Source: Clitopilus passeckerianus
Taxonomy: Eukaryota; Basidiomycota; Agaricomycetes; Agaricales; Entolomataceae
Direction of reading: 5' to 3'
Assembly (NCBI GenBank): GCA_944990035.1
Contig: CALYLX010000143.1
Location: 620,001 to 684,000, forward strand
Length of the DNA: 64,000 nucleotides
Each line of letters starts with the position of its first letter. Within the stretch, counting starts at the first letter, position 1. The notes below the pieces were generated by a model, which was not told where the DNA came from, ran no database searches, and was given only the letters and a program-made list of their open reading frames with translations. A program made the translations under genes and the position numbers. Shown here piece by piece: positions 1 to 11,341 of the stretch.

Positions 1-50
1 TACACCCCTTCCTCCCGGGGCCAAATCCCAACCCTCCTACATCCGAGGCC

Positions 51-1942
51 CTAAGCCCAGAATGGGAATCTGATCGTTTTTAGCTTCACGCCCTTCCTGA
101 CTGCAACCTCCTCCGCCTGAGCAAGAATCTTCCCCTGCTTGCTCGACAACACGTCCGGCTTGAAGTGCAGATCTACTGCATCCCAGGAACAGTCCTCCAG
201 AGCCACCACGAGCTCATCCAGTAAAGCCTCATTAGCTTTATGGATCCTTAACGTTTTTAGCCTGGTGGTGGGGGAAGCGGGTGTTGGCGTTGGAGGCTTC
301 AACGGAGAAGACAAGGGGCAGTCTGATGGGGTTTTGATCTTTGAATATCGAGTAAGGGCGGAGGATGTGATTCTATCGCCTCCCACTTCGGCTGAGACTA
401 GGCGGTGGAGGGAGGGGAGCGCAGCCTCGAAGGCATCCTCTTCGTCAGTGTCGGATGTGATGGTGCAGCGGGAGATGCAGAGATCGGTCAAGGTGTCGGC
501 GACTGCGAGGAGTAAGGTGAGGAGGTCCGTGTTGGCGATGTCTTGGATCTGCTGGAGCTTGAGGAACTTCAGGGAGAAGCGGGAGGGTCCGATGAAGCTG
601 AACAGCTCAGCCTGGGATAGTCTCCCTTCTATGAGCTGGAGCTCTTCAAGATGGCACGGAAGAGAGGTAATGCTAGATCCGGTGAAAGTTAATTAGCTAG
701 TGGGTCGAAAACGACAAGCAAGGGTAACTTACTGTTCCTCAGTACTCGGGGTCCATTCGTGCAAGACCAACTTCCTTAGATCCGTCCAGTCCTGTGCCAT
801 TGACAGGACGTCCTTGATCGTTACCCTGACTGGGTCCGAAGGCGAGCTATACGCCAAGGTGAAACATTCCACCCGTTGGAGAGGTGCAAGAGCCTCCTCC
901 AGATTATGGAATCTGGCCTTCGCGACCTCGATATGCTGGATCTCCGTAGCGAGCGTAAGGATAGTGCTCAACGCCTCCTCGTACTCCTTCGGGAGCGTCG
1001 ACGAGGAAGACTCATTCGTCCACCTCGTGAAATCCGCATCGCAGAACGCAGTGATCAGCTGGCCCCGTTCGGGTTTCTTCTCCAGCGAACGGGCGATCAT
1101 CGTAGGGTTCCCGATATTCCCTACATCCTGGGTGCCGAAACCCTCGAAGTAGAGGTCCAGAACGTGCAGCCACGACTTCTGCACGAGGGCGTAAGACAGA
1201 AGAGCTTGTCTCCAGCCTCGTGCCCATCGATTAACGGCTTGGTTTACGATGGTGCGCACGATGTGTGGGGGAAGTGATTTTCGGAAGGCGGGACGGGTAC
1301 GGGTGGTAGGGATGACACGGACACAATGTCCGGGAAGCTTGATGTCGCAGCAGCAACGACACATGATGTTTTCAGGCTCAACAAAATTGTGGCTGCATTC
1401 GAGGAAGACGACGAGGGATCGGGTGGTAGGGGAGCATGGCCAGGTTCGGGAGTAGGCTATTCGGAGGTTATCGTCGTCTAGGTTTGGACAAAGTCGTAGG
1501 GTATAGCAGTTGGCTGCTGGTAGTCGTACTAGCTCGAATACGACAGTGTAGAGGGGAAGCCGGGAGAGCAAATTTTGCAGATGAGCTCCCTGTTGCCTCC
1601 GGCGGCGGGTCAAGAGGAGTTGACCTCCGTGAGTGGGCTCAAGGGCGTCAAGATGAGGTATTGTGAAGCCCAGGCGTTTATTTTCATGACATTCCTTCAA
1701 TGTCTGATATCAGGCGGGTCAGCGCTAAACAGGAGGCACACGACTTCAATCTGAAAACTTACCACGTCCCGCAGTGCGGTTGATTCCTTGTATACGACAA
1801 CTAGTCGTACACCATTGAACGAGGCATGTGCATCGCCGTCAAAAACGACGGAGATCATGCATTCGTTACCGAACAGAGGATCCGTCGGGCCCTCACAGGT
1901 GTTGTAAGAGAGCCAATGAGCCTGTTCTGGTGGTTCTATCAT
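51..1942 (-). CDS. F-box-like/LRR protein, family-1 copy 1
   Basis: The model has three exons, 1942-1763, 1703-733 and 672-51, giving about 590 aa. I start at the ATG at 1942; the codon at 1951 in the same frame is TTG. The short N-terminal exon carries the family motif VRLVVVYK. Exon 2 carries an F-box-like segment (LPPHIVRTIV ... LDLYFEGF), then SL-x-RP-x-R-like residues and leucine-rich segments that run into exon 3. Intron 1 is phase 0 after Asp-Val, as in the copy at 40.5 kb. Copies 2 and 3 lie at 9.0-10.9 kb and 40.5-42.5 kb. By analogy it may be an SCF substrate receptor, but the F-box is divergent and Skp1 binding is inference. The gene is complete at the left edge of the window. Confidence 0.75.
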
Positions 1943-1951
1943 TGTTGGCAA

Positions 1952-3108
1952 ATTCAGAGGTTCCAGAGACGTTTCTTTCGTTAAAAATCGGAGATGGTGG
2001 GTACAGAAAAGTGCAGCTCAGCCACGTTTTCGAGACCCTCGCAGCTCATGGCAGGAGCTGCTTGAGCTTTAGGGGACTCCATGAGGCCCAGCCGGAGGGT
2101 TGTTACGGGTGGAACTAACGGCGGTATTAGCCGGAATTAACACAGCCACATAAGTGGCTGCAATTTTGGGTCCGTTCGATTCCCGTATGTGACAGTTTAT
2201 ATATGAAAAGTGGCCGAAACGGAGAGTTATCTTGACATTCGCAGCGTTATCTCGTCGCATCGATCCTCCGAAATTCGCAGAACAACGGCCGTATGAAAAC
2301 AATTGCGGATTTTGAGCTTCTCCGGAAGAATTCTGCCTCTGTTTGCTCTTGTTAATCCGAGAGGCTCTCGCACGAAAAGTCACACCCAGAAGCCCTCCAG
2401 TTCGATCCAGACGACTGGCAGTTCTTCATTCTAGCCATCATCAGATAAACTCGTCATGGACGCTTCTTTGGCTTGGCCGAAGGTTGAATGGCTGGCCCAT
2501 TGCGCCACCAACATCCAGCACTTACCCCGGGCCTGTGCCAATCGAAGGTCCAAGTTGACCTTTTTAAGTTCCACGGCCCGCAGATACCCTGGCGAAAAGT
2601 TCTATGAATCAACTGCTTGGCTTTGTTAGCATGGGCGTTTCTAACTGGTTCCCAACTCCGTTGGGCCCCTAGGAATACCAATGACTGGGGACTACAAAGT
2701 CCAGAAATGTCTTCGGGTCTCCGTTGCCGTTTCATGACCTCGAACATTCCCCGTCGCTTCCGGATCAGAAAAATGGACTTTTAGAGTTGGTCCACCTCCA
2801 TCTGCTTTTTCTGTCAGGCCACCCAACTCTATTGCACACACCTGATCGCGGCAGCTCGCCGCCCCGCCACACCAGATATCTCCCTCCCGTCTAATATTAT
2901 CACCCGGCAGTTGGGGCTTCCCCACATATAGCAGCCAGATGTGGGGAATCAGCTGATGACCATATGGGCACCAGCTGACCCCGCCTACACGCTACCTCAA
3001 GCTCCAATCCTTCAGCGGCCCGGTGAAGATTCTTCTTCTCTTAAGAATCCATTCGGATGCGAATAGGGAAGTTGAAGCCCGGGACCCCGTACTTTATCTC
3101 GAACCACC
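1952..3108. other. intergenic, no gene recognised
   Basis: This is the divergent upstream region of the F-box-like gene (-) and the sugar transporter (+). The open frames here are short, lack plausible splice continuation and match no family I recognise. It probably holds both promoters. Confidence 0.6.
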
Positions 3109-4973
3109 ATGGCAAGTCGTGCTGAAGTCAATCCTGTCGTGGAGGCGAGGAAGAAAAACCATAAATGGTTCAGGCCTCATTCTCTGAAAGTTGGAGATCG
3201 GGTTACGAATGCAGCTAGTCTAACGCTCAGGGAGACTCTCTTCCCGCTCTTCCTCGTTACGATTCTGTATTTCCTATGGGTACGTCGCCTTCCCCCAATT
3301 TCCTGATCCTAACTTTAATCTGGTCATTTGCTTCAGGGTTTCGCATATGGATTACTTGATACGTTGAACAAGCACTTCCAGGTCACCCTCGGTATCACAC
3401 GGACACGCTCGTCCGGACTACAGGCTGCCTACTTCGGCGCTTACCCTCTGGCCTCGCTAGGCTACGCCAACTGGGTACTACGAAAATTCGGATACCGTGC
3501 AACGTTTATTATGGGGCTTACGCTCTACGGGATCGGTGCCCTCCTTATGTGGCCTGCGGGGCTGAAGAGAAGCTTTGGTGGATTCTGTGGTGCCACGTTT
3601 ATCATTGGCAGTGGGCTTGGTTCGTTGGAAACTGCCGCTAATCCATACATGGCTGGTAAGCACGTAGTCTGCTCGAGCATCTGATTTGTGCTGACGAGTT
3701 CCCCACCATCTCAACAGTCACCGGACCTCCAAAACACGCTGAGCTTCGTATCAATCTGGCTCAAGCCGTCCAGGCCGTTGGAACCGTCGTCGGTCCGGTT
3801 CTAGGCTCCTACGTTTTCTTCAAGGAAACGGGCGATAGCGTCGATGCCCTGAAGAATGTACAATGGGTTTACCTCGCCATTGCCATCTTCGTCTTCACGC
3901 TCGCAGTTGTGTTCTACTTCGCTGTGATTCCAGAAGTCACCGGTTCGTGCATTACCCACTTCACTTCGATGCACCACACTGAAATTTCTCTCAAAATCAA
4001 TCAGACGCAGATATGGCTCAGCAAGCTGAAATCACTCACGTGGGCGAACAAGAGGGAGAGAAACCTTTCTGGAAGCAATATCGTGTTTTCCATGCTGCAT
4101 TCGCACAATTCTGTTATACCGGAGCTCAAGGTATGTCGATCATCTTCGATCTTCTGATGGACTTCGTTTCTGAGAATATGTTCTATAGTTGCTATTGCCG
4201 GTTATTTCATCAACTACATCACTGAGACCCGAGGCGACACTTCGCCGGCTCTGGGTGCTAAGTTCCTCGCTATTGCTCAAGGATGTTTCGCTATTGGCAG
4301 GTTTTCTGGGTCTGGTGAGCCTACGCTCTACAAATATCCAGTTTCTTCTTCTAATCGCAGGAAACCATTACAGGGATAATGAAGCTCGTGAAGCCGCGCC
4401 TCGTCTTCCTCCTATACCTGTCAGGTGTCATCGCATTCTGCGCAGCAAGTATCACTCAACGAGGAAATGTCGGCCTTGCCATGCTCAATCTCACACTCTT
4501 CTTCGAGAGTGTATGTTTCCCTACGATTGTCGCTCTTGGGATCCGTGGTATCGGCAGACACACGAAGGTACGCAGCTCTGCCTAAATTCATTTACCCGGG
4601 AGAATCTCACATATCGTCTTCTCATATAGCGAGGTGCTGGCTTAATTGTAGGCGGTGTCGCAGGAGGCGCCTGTGTAAGTAGCTTACATCTCTCCCGTCG
4701 AGCATTGAACACTCATCTGACCTGTGCTTCTCTACCCAGGTCCCACCTATTCTTGCCAAAGTCGCCGATAACCGCAACAGCACTGCGTTTGCGATGATCA
4801 TCCCGACGATGTTCTTCGTCATGGCTTATACATATGCTGTGGCTGTCAACTTCGTTCCGAGTTATAGGGACCCCGCAGATCTGACTTCCCATGAGGAGGT
4901 GCCGGCGGTGAGGGAAAAGGCGGATAGCTTGGATAAGAGCGATTCGGATGTCGTGATGAAGGAGAATGTATGA
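3109..4973 (+). CDS. FHS-family MFS sugar transporter (fucose-permease-like)
   Basis: There are eight exons: 3109-3279, 3337-3655, 3718-3942, 4005-4130, 4189-4314, 4374-4567, 4630-4674 and 4740-4973. They give 479 aa, normal for the fucose:H+ symporter (FucP/FHS) branch of the major facilitator superfamily. About 12 hydrophobic segments are visible. Signature stretches are GFAYGLLDTLNKHFQ after TM1 and ETAANPYMAVTGPP followed by RINLAQ in the middle, which is typical of FHS proteins. The tail is charged and cytosolic. It should import a hexose or deoxyhexose with protons across the plasma membrane; the substrate (fucose, glucose or another sugar) cannot be read from sequence. It is intact, with all phases consistent. 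Confidence 0.85.
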
Positions 4974-5833
4974 GCTATTAGCAGATCATTTCGATGAAAA
5001 CTTCTTGTATTGGTACGTCCACATTGAATCGATGCATTTCTCGACTTTGCGAATGCATACACCTCCCTTGCCAATCATTGCGAGAACCATGTGAGAATAG
5101 ACACTATACTTTCTGTGGATTCTCCCAGAGCAGCCATGATTCCTTCGAGGAGTAATGTTGGATCGTTGTAGATGCACAATAAAATTGGAGGTGGTCTCTG
5201 CCCCGTTCCTATCCTGCATGAAGGGCTCGCCATATCCCTTGCTTGTCTTACTCGAACAAATTTTAGGGCTGTTAGAGTACCTCTATTTGTACATGTGTGT
5301 ACGTTCGCCAGTACATACTCGTAGGGACTCGCATGTACCTCTTTAGTCCTTTCTATGATCATCGCGCTACCATATCTATCCACGCTCAGCTCACCGTGGC
5401 AAGGGCCTTCATAAGAACCTTCCTGGTACCAGCTATCGTCATTGCTAGATGGGTTCTTGGTGATTATAACTGCCAATCTACCTGCTTGATCGAAGTCCCA
5501 TAAGCGCGACCTGAAGTCATCCTTCAACCTCCCCCCCATCCAAATTCTGATACTGTGTTTGCTCTGCAACGACCTCTATAATTCCTGCAGGGAATGTCAT
5601 TTCTTGCGCTGAGCTGAAACCTGCTGATTCGCTCGTGGCGATCACCAACTAGTAGGACTTTAATCGGCCCTTCAGGGCCGTTTGCACCTATTTCGCGACA
5701 TGTCCTTAGAATAAAAGTGTAAGTCATTTTTAACTATTTAAGCTCGTTTTGCCAGGTGTCCCGGCTGGCGGATCGCGATAGGAGAGAAACTGGTGAGTGG
5801 CTGTGAACTGTTCCACCTTATAGGAACACAACC
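4974..5833. other. intergenic, no gene recognised
   Basis: This separates the sugar transporter and the Crinkler gene. A 164-codon minus-strand frame at 5075-5569 is open but has no recognisable domain and no convincing partner exons. The last few hundred bases should hold the Crinkler promoter and 5' UTR. Confidence 0.5.
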
Positions 5834-8020
5834 ATGACGGCCTACCGAGTCTGGTGCCTCATCATCGACAACGACAACACGCACGCCGGACAGCTCTTCA
5901 AAGTGTCTGTCGACAGCACCAAAGATATCGATGATTTGCGGGATATGATCAAGGACAAAACGAACCACTTCAAGGACGTGCCCACCGATGAACTGGAGCT
6001 CTGGAAGGTTGTGAAAGAAGTCTCAAATAAGACGAGAAGGGCGACACTCAAGAGCGAGATCGCCAATCTCAAGTTTCCGGCTCGCGAATCAGAGGGGGGA
6101 TCCACTGACGATGTGGAACTACTCAACCCGCCCGAGAAGTTGTTCTTTTATTGGGAAACGGCTCCCAAAGAAGATTACGTGCACGTCATAGTGCGAGCGC
6201 CAGCAGGTACGATGGTATTACTTATCCCAATGGTGGCTGAGAACTTAACCTTATCAATTCAGGGACAATGATAATAAGCCCCTCAACGTTGAGTGACTCC
6301 AACCTTTCCGCTACGACTACTGTAAAGCAGGCATTAGTACACCCCCAAAAAGAGCTCCAAGCCCTCTACGACAACTCGTGGGGAAAGCCTTGGCCAACAC
6401 GAGAGAGGACCATAGATGTACCTCAAACCGCCGATCCAGACCAGATGGATGTTGACCTGATCTCTGCCAACGCTACACCCGATGACAACAACCACCCCAC
6501 TCAGCCAACTTCTTCCACTTGCGAATATATCTGCCTCGACAATATTCAATTCCTTGTTGACGCATGTCAAATTCCATTTGAACTTCCAAATGTTATTGTT
6601 GTGCGAGATGAGTACATCACGCTTCGGGAGGCATTGGAAGCCCGCAATGGATCAATCATACTGACGGGCCAGCCAGGCATAGGTCCGTGTATCCGAGTCC
6701 GCTGTTTGTTTCCTAATACTTGGTGTTTATGTTTCAATTCATCTAGGCAAGACCGTCTTTCTCACCTACCTCCTCTTGTACCGTCTCGAGAGGAAACTTC
6801 CGACCGCATTTCAATTCGCGGCTGACCATTACATCCTCTTTGATGAGAGCGGCGTCAAGGTCCATGATGCTTTGTCGACGCTGCCGACGCTGCAAGAACT
6901 CTGCTGGGCCCTCGCCGACAGCAATGACGATGCTATAAAACCCAGCCGAGGTTTCCGGGCTGCGACGGCATCGTTACGCGCTCGTATCATCCAGACGACC
7001 TCTGCGAGACCGGACAGGTGGAAGGATTGGTCCAAGTATCTAGGAAAGTGTGCAACAATGATTGTGGATCTGCCCAAGCCAATTGAAATAGCTGCCATAG
7101 CGTGAGTCCGACCAATTATGCATTTTTCACCTCTTTTTGGTTTACAATGTTTCTTTCACAGGCAGGAAATGGGGTACAATCCTTCCACTGCCATTGCTCT
7201 CATCCACAGGTGGGGTCCTTGTACCCGCACAGTCATCAGGATCCTGGATGATCCATCGACAGATGACGAGCAGGCGCAAAACGTGGTAGAAGCGGCAGCG
7301 TGCTTCTGTTCGGGCGACTCAGTGATCAACGCAGGTGGCCTACAGAAAGCGGATAGCCAAAGCTCAGCTCTTCTGTTCATATACCCAATTCGCAACCCCG
7401 GGCCATCATCCAGATTTGGCCGCTATATTCCAACCTCCGAGCTTATCTCCATCTATGGCAGATGTGGTGAGGTACATGCAAACCAGGCAGCATTGAACCT
7501 GTTTGAGATGCTTGGGATGCATCCATTAACCAGAGCCGCCTATGGTTGGCGACACGAAAAAAGAATGCACTTCATTATGACTCGCTGCTTGCATCCCCTG
7601 GAGATCATCTGCTGGAATGGTGAAACCACAATCATGCAACCAACAAGCCAATTGCTTCCGTTGACACAGGGTGCACTCAAGAGGGAGCGAACCGACAACA
7701 GGGCCTTTTACTGGTTCCCACCTAACCAGAACTTTGATGGCATCGACGGAGTTCTGGCTGATTCTGCGAACATCTTTGTTCTTCAGGCAACAATTGCAGA
7801 TAATCACCGCAGCCCTGCCATTGGACTTCGCAAGGTTTGGGGTCTTTTGTGTGCGGCCCCAAGGCAGGACCATAATTGGCACTTTGTCGTAGTGGTGGAC
7901 ACTTCGGAATTGGCCATGGATTACGCGAAACTTTTTGGAAAAGAGCTGGCAGACTTCCGTCTGGGGAACCCTCGAGTACCAATTAAGGTCTGGGGGTGTA
8001 CTCTTCCAAAGGATGCATGA
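5834..8020 (+). CDS. Crinkler (CRN)-type protein, P-loop NTPase plus putative REase
   Basis: Four exons (5834-6206, 6263-6682, 6747-7101, 7162-8020) give 668 aa. Residues about 1-125 match the Crinkler N-terminal ubiquitin-like header: WCLI near the start, then an acidic/lysine-rich DLRDMIKDKT segment and ELELWKV. A low-complexity linker follows. Residues 260-267 are a Walker A loop, GQPGIGKT, whose second-last Gly codon is split by intron 2. The central part is an NTPase-like helical region. The C-terminus has an IDGVLAD ... FVLQAT ... H pattern (about 577-600) like the REase-fold nuclease tail of Crinklers. CRN proteins are effectors or intragenomic-conflict toxins in oomycetes and fungi, usually acting in the nucleus. 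There is no signal peptide, as is common in fungal CRNs. The frame is intact. Target and catalytic state are unknown. Confidence 0.85.
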
Positions 8021-9026
8021 AACTTGATGAGCATCACTGTATAGTATATACAACCCACTAGTAGTCAATTATTTCTCTATGTTATTCTATATACGTAGCA
8101 AAGTCAACCGTGACTAATTTATTACCCCCCGCCCTCTTTTTTCTGAGATCACCTTTTTTCTCTGTCTGTTTGAACACCTTCTATTCGCTCATTAAATTTC
8201 ATTGGACTTGGACCGAGGCTTTGGACGGTGGTAACCTACTTTAGGCAGCTCATCAGGTCACATTTGCCATAATAAGTATACAATAGGTCTTAAAGGAGTA
8301 TATGCGCCATTCGTACTCCTCCTGACAACTCCGAGTCGCCTGTCCACGCAAACCTTCGCAGCGCCTGCGCGCTGCTCAAGCCTATGTGTTTGGGCCCAAA
8401 AATTGCGGAACCCACTCACGGCGGAGAGATCTAAATAGCTGTACAGTGTGAGTCACAAGCTTAGTGGTTATCCAAAAGCCACGAACCTACAATCCACTGT
8501 TCCTCATGGACATCGTTGTAAACCACCAAAAGTCGAATTCCCGAGGTGCCACGGTATGCGCCCTGGTTGATTCAGAGAGGGTGGAGAGCGTGTACGCGGA
8601 TAGGTGGGTATCCGCCGTGTGTCAACGGAAGTATAGGTTGGTTACACCTGACTGTGTACTCCTAGCTGATTGCAATGGCATCGTGAGCCTTCGAGTTTCA
8701 GAAACCTCAGAGTTACAACGGAAATGCCTCAATCGGTAACTTTCAAAGCACCATGGCAGTGGCGTCGCTGACAGTTAATGTACGTTGGTATGCCTTACGG
8801 AAGGGCAGACACGAGCGATAAAGTCGACGCATATCATACTATACATGCATATGTACGACTGATTAAATAGTATTGTTTCAAAGTAGACAATCAACAGAAT
8901 AACTTATATTGACTGTGGAGTCAACGAGCTGAAGCCGCATTCGATATCTACTCGTACTACTTAGGCTTTTCTGAATGAAAATGATACGAATGGACCGGGT
9001 CGGGGATTGTGAGTGATGCTTGATAG
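8021..9026. other. convergent intergenic region, no gene recognised
   Basis: This is the tail-to-tail gap between the Crinkler gene (+) and the second F-box-like gene (-). It is AT-rich just after the Crinkler stop, consistent with a 3' UTR. A 91-codon plus-strand frame at 8464 has no features of a gene. Confidence 0.5.
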
Positions 9027-10932
9027 TCACTGTCTGGTTGCCTGCGGTTCAAACTTTACACCCTTCGATGCAGCGAGTGCCTTTGCTTTACCGATTAGAC
9101 CGAGGGAACGTTCGGGCCACCCCACAGTAACCCTATCCCATGCGCAGGCATGCAACGCATCGACAATATCTTGTGGGCGAAAGGGTGGGTTTGTGATGAC
9201 CTGCAGGAAACTCCCAGGAATCCGATTCGGTCTGGCACAAATGCAAGACGGGCCTACCAGATTGCCAGACCCTCTCAGGCAAACCTCCTTCAGGGCCACC
9301 ATTTTTGGGAAGGCGTCGTCAAACGCGAGCGTCTCGTCATCTCCCGGTGGAAAAAATTGGCAGCCGGTGACCACAATGGTGACTAAAGTTTGGGAGACGG
9401 CATGAAGAAAGAGCCTCAACTCCTGGTTCCGTATTCCCGTAACATTAGCAAGGTATAATTCGCTCAATAGAGGGACACCCGGGATAGAGGGGAGGAACCG
9501 AAGGAGGTATGAGTCTTGCATCCTTGAATCCACGATGTCAAGAGTTGCGAGGTTACACTTCGTGCCGAGGATGGTCTGCGCCGCAATTTCTTGTCCGAAT
9601 TCATCAGCTTTGTGGGATATATCACTGTGCAAAGGTCAGCTAAAGCTCAATTTTAGGGACTTGTCTTCAAAATTACCTTCGCTCCCTGCTATCCTGAATC
9701 TGAATCTCGACGTTTCGGAGAAGTTTCCACTTCGAAAGAAACGACGTAACGTCATCCATTAAGAAAGGCGTTCTGCGATCTGGACTATCATTTCTAGAGT
9801 TATAGCCAAAGCACTCCACGTGTTCTAGCGGTCGCAATGCGGATAGTAGTTGTGGGTACATTTGACCTGGCATATTTGGTAGCCTGATGGTCTGCACATT
9901 ACATGCCAATGACAGTATATGGATGAAAGCTGTGAAGGAGTTCGTCCGCTCAGCCGGTGAGGAGGCAAAGACCTTGTAGAAATCCGGAGTAATGGAATGG
10001 AGAAGTTTTGCGCGGTCTGGTCTCAAACATAAAGAGCGCGACACAGAGACTATAGATGGCCTAGAGTTTTCGCTCCTCGTATCGTGTATGACCTCGGACG
10101 GGTAACCTTCGAAAAATAGGTCCAAAGCCCCCTGGGTGCTCTTACACACCAGACCAAAACTGAGCAGATTCTGCCTCCAGTTTTCCTCGTTTCTGTCTAT
10201 TAAATGCTTCCCAATGTCGCGGGGCATAGTTCGTAGCACTGTCCTCCCTAATGCAGATCCTGGTGCACGGGACGTGCTGAATATTTGCACATGGTATGTA
10301 ACTCCACAGAAGTTATCCGTTCGTCGATCCCTGGGCCAGCGATCTGAAGGGGAAGAGAAATATCGAACTCGGTCTCGGGAAGCCATGTTCGGGAGAAAGT
10401 TCAGAATACGCTCACGGACTGACTTGAAGGGCCAATTGGTATCGAATGCAAAGGTGCAACTAGGCGATCCAACCGAAAAGGTGTGCACCCAATGATACGC
10501 AATACAGTAGTCTTGTTCAAGCGGCGCTTGCAAAAGCCTCGGAAACGCTTGAACGAATTCTCCCCAGCATTGAAGATAGATCTCTAGGATAATAACAGGC
10601 GTCATTTGTGCCGAAGGCATCGCCATCCCGTTGCCACTGGATAGTGGCTGGCAGCGCAACGAACTACGGACGTCTCCCATCGAAATAGCAAGACCTCGCA
10701 GTTGCTGACCCGCATTGCAAATCGTGAGCCATAGTCACTAAACTTGAATCGAGCTCACCAGAGAATCACCTAGGTCGGTGGGTTTGTAGACCACGAGAAA
10801 ACGAACTTCGGAATCGAGAAGCGCCAGATCCTCGAGGATGAAACAAATTCTACAATTGAAGATGCTCTTTTGTCTGGCATCAGGATAAGATTGGCGGGTA
10901 ATCAAGGATACCAATGTAGGTTTAGGTGACAT
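9027..10932 (-). CDS. F-box-like/LRR protein, family-1 copy 2
   Basis: The exons are 10932-10759, 10704-9677 and 9624-9027, giving 599 aa. The N-terminal exon carries VRFLVVYK, matching VRLVVVYK of copy 1. The F-box-like segment (MPRDIGKHLID ... LLSFGLVCK ... ALDLFFEGY) is followed by SLCLRPDRAKLL, the same SL-x-x-RP-x-R-A block as the copy at 40.5 kb. Leucine-rich repeats fill the C-terminal half. Intron 1 is phase 0 and intron 2 phase 2, as in copy 1, whereas copy 3 lacks intron 2. The role is probably a ubiquitin-ligase receptor by analogy, but this is unproven. The acceptor of intron 1 (at 10705) is my choice among close alternatives. Confidence 0.75.
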
Positions 10933-11341
10933 TCCTTGATTGTGGTTCGGACGAAGAGACGAGGTCTTTGCAGGGCAATCGTGATGTGGCTCGGCGTCAC
11001 GGACACACGGTTATTCGATTCTGGATCAGGTGACGGATTCTGGTACGTCTATAGTAGGAACCAACAAGGTGAATTCCTCAAATCATGAAAAAAATGGTTC
11101 TGCTCAGGGAGAACTAAGGGTTGCTTGCTTCCAGAGGATGTTCTAATGTACTACAGGAGAGCTTTAAGCCACGTTCGCTCCGCCGGGCGACAATCTCCGT
11201 TCAAGCGTACTGTCCCCATATCCATACCAAAATCACCGCCAGCCAAGAAGAATTGAAACATGACCCTTCACGGTCTCGCCGTCAACAATTGTTACATGTG
11301 AAAGGGGCCGTCTTCAAAGAGGCTGGTAATGTGATAGTCAA
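10933..11341. other. intergenic, no gene recognised
   Basis: This short gap lies upstream of the F-box-like gene and downstream of the monooxygenase. No coding frame here shows support. Confidence 0.5.

Noticed and set aside
139..696. 185-codon plus-strand frame at the left edge
   Set aside because: It is antisense to exon 3 of the F-box-like gene, which has paralog support. The plus frame has no domain.
5075..5569. 164-codon minus-strand frame between the sugar transporter and the Crinkler
   Set aside because: No recognisable domain, no paralog in the window, no convincing splice partners. Left as uncertain intergenic sequence.
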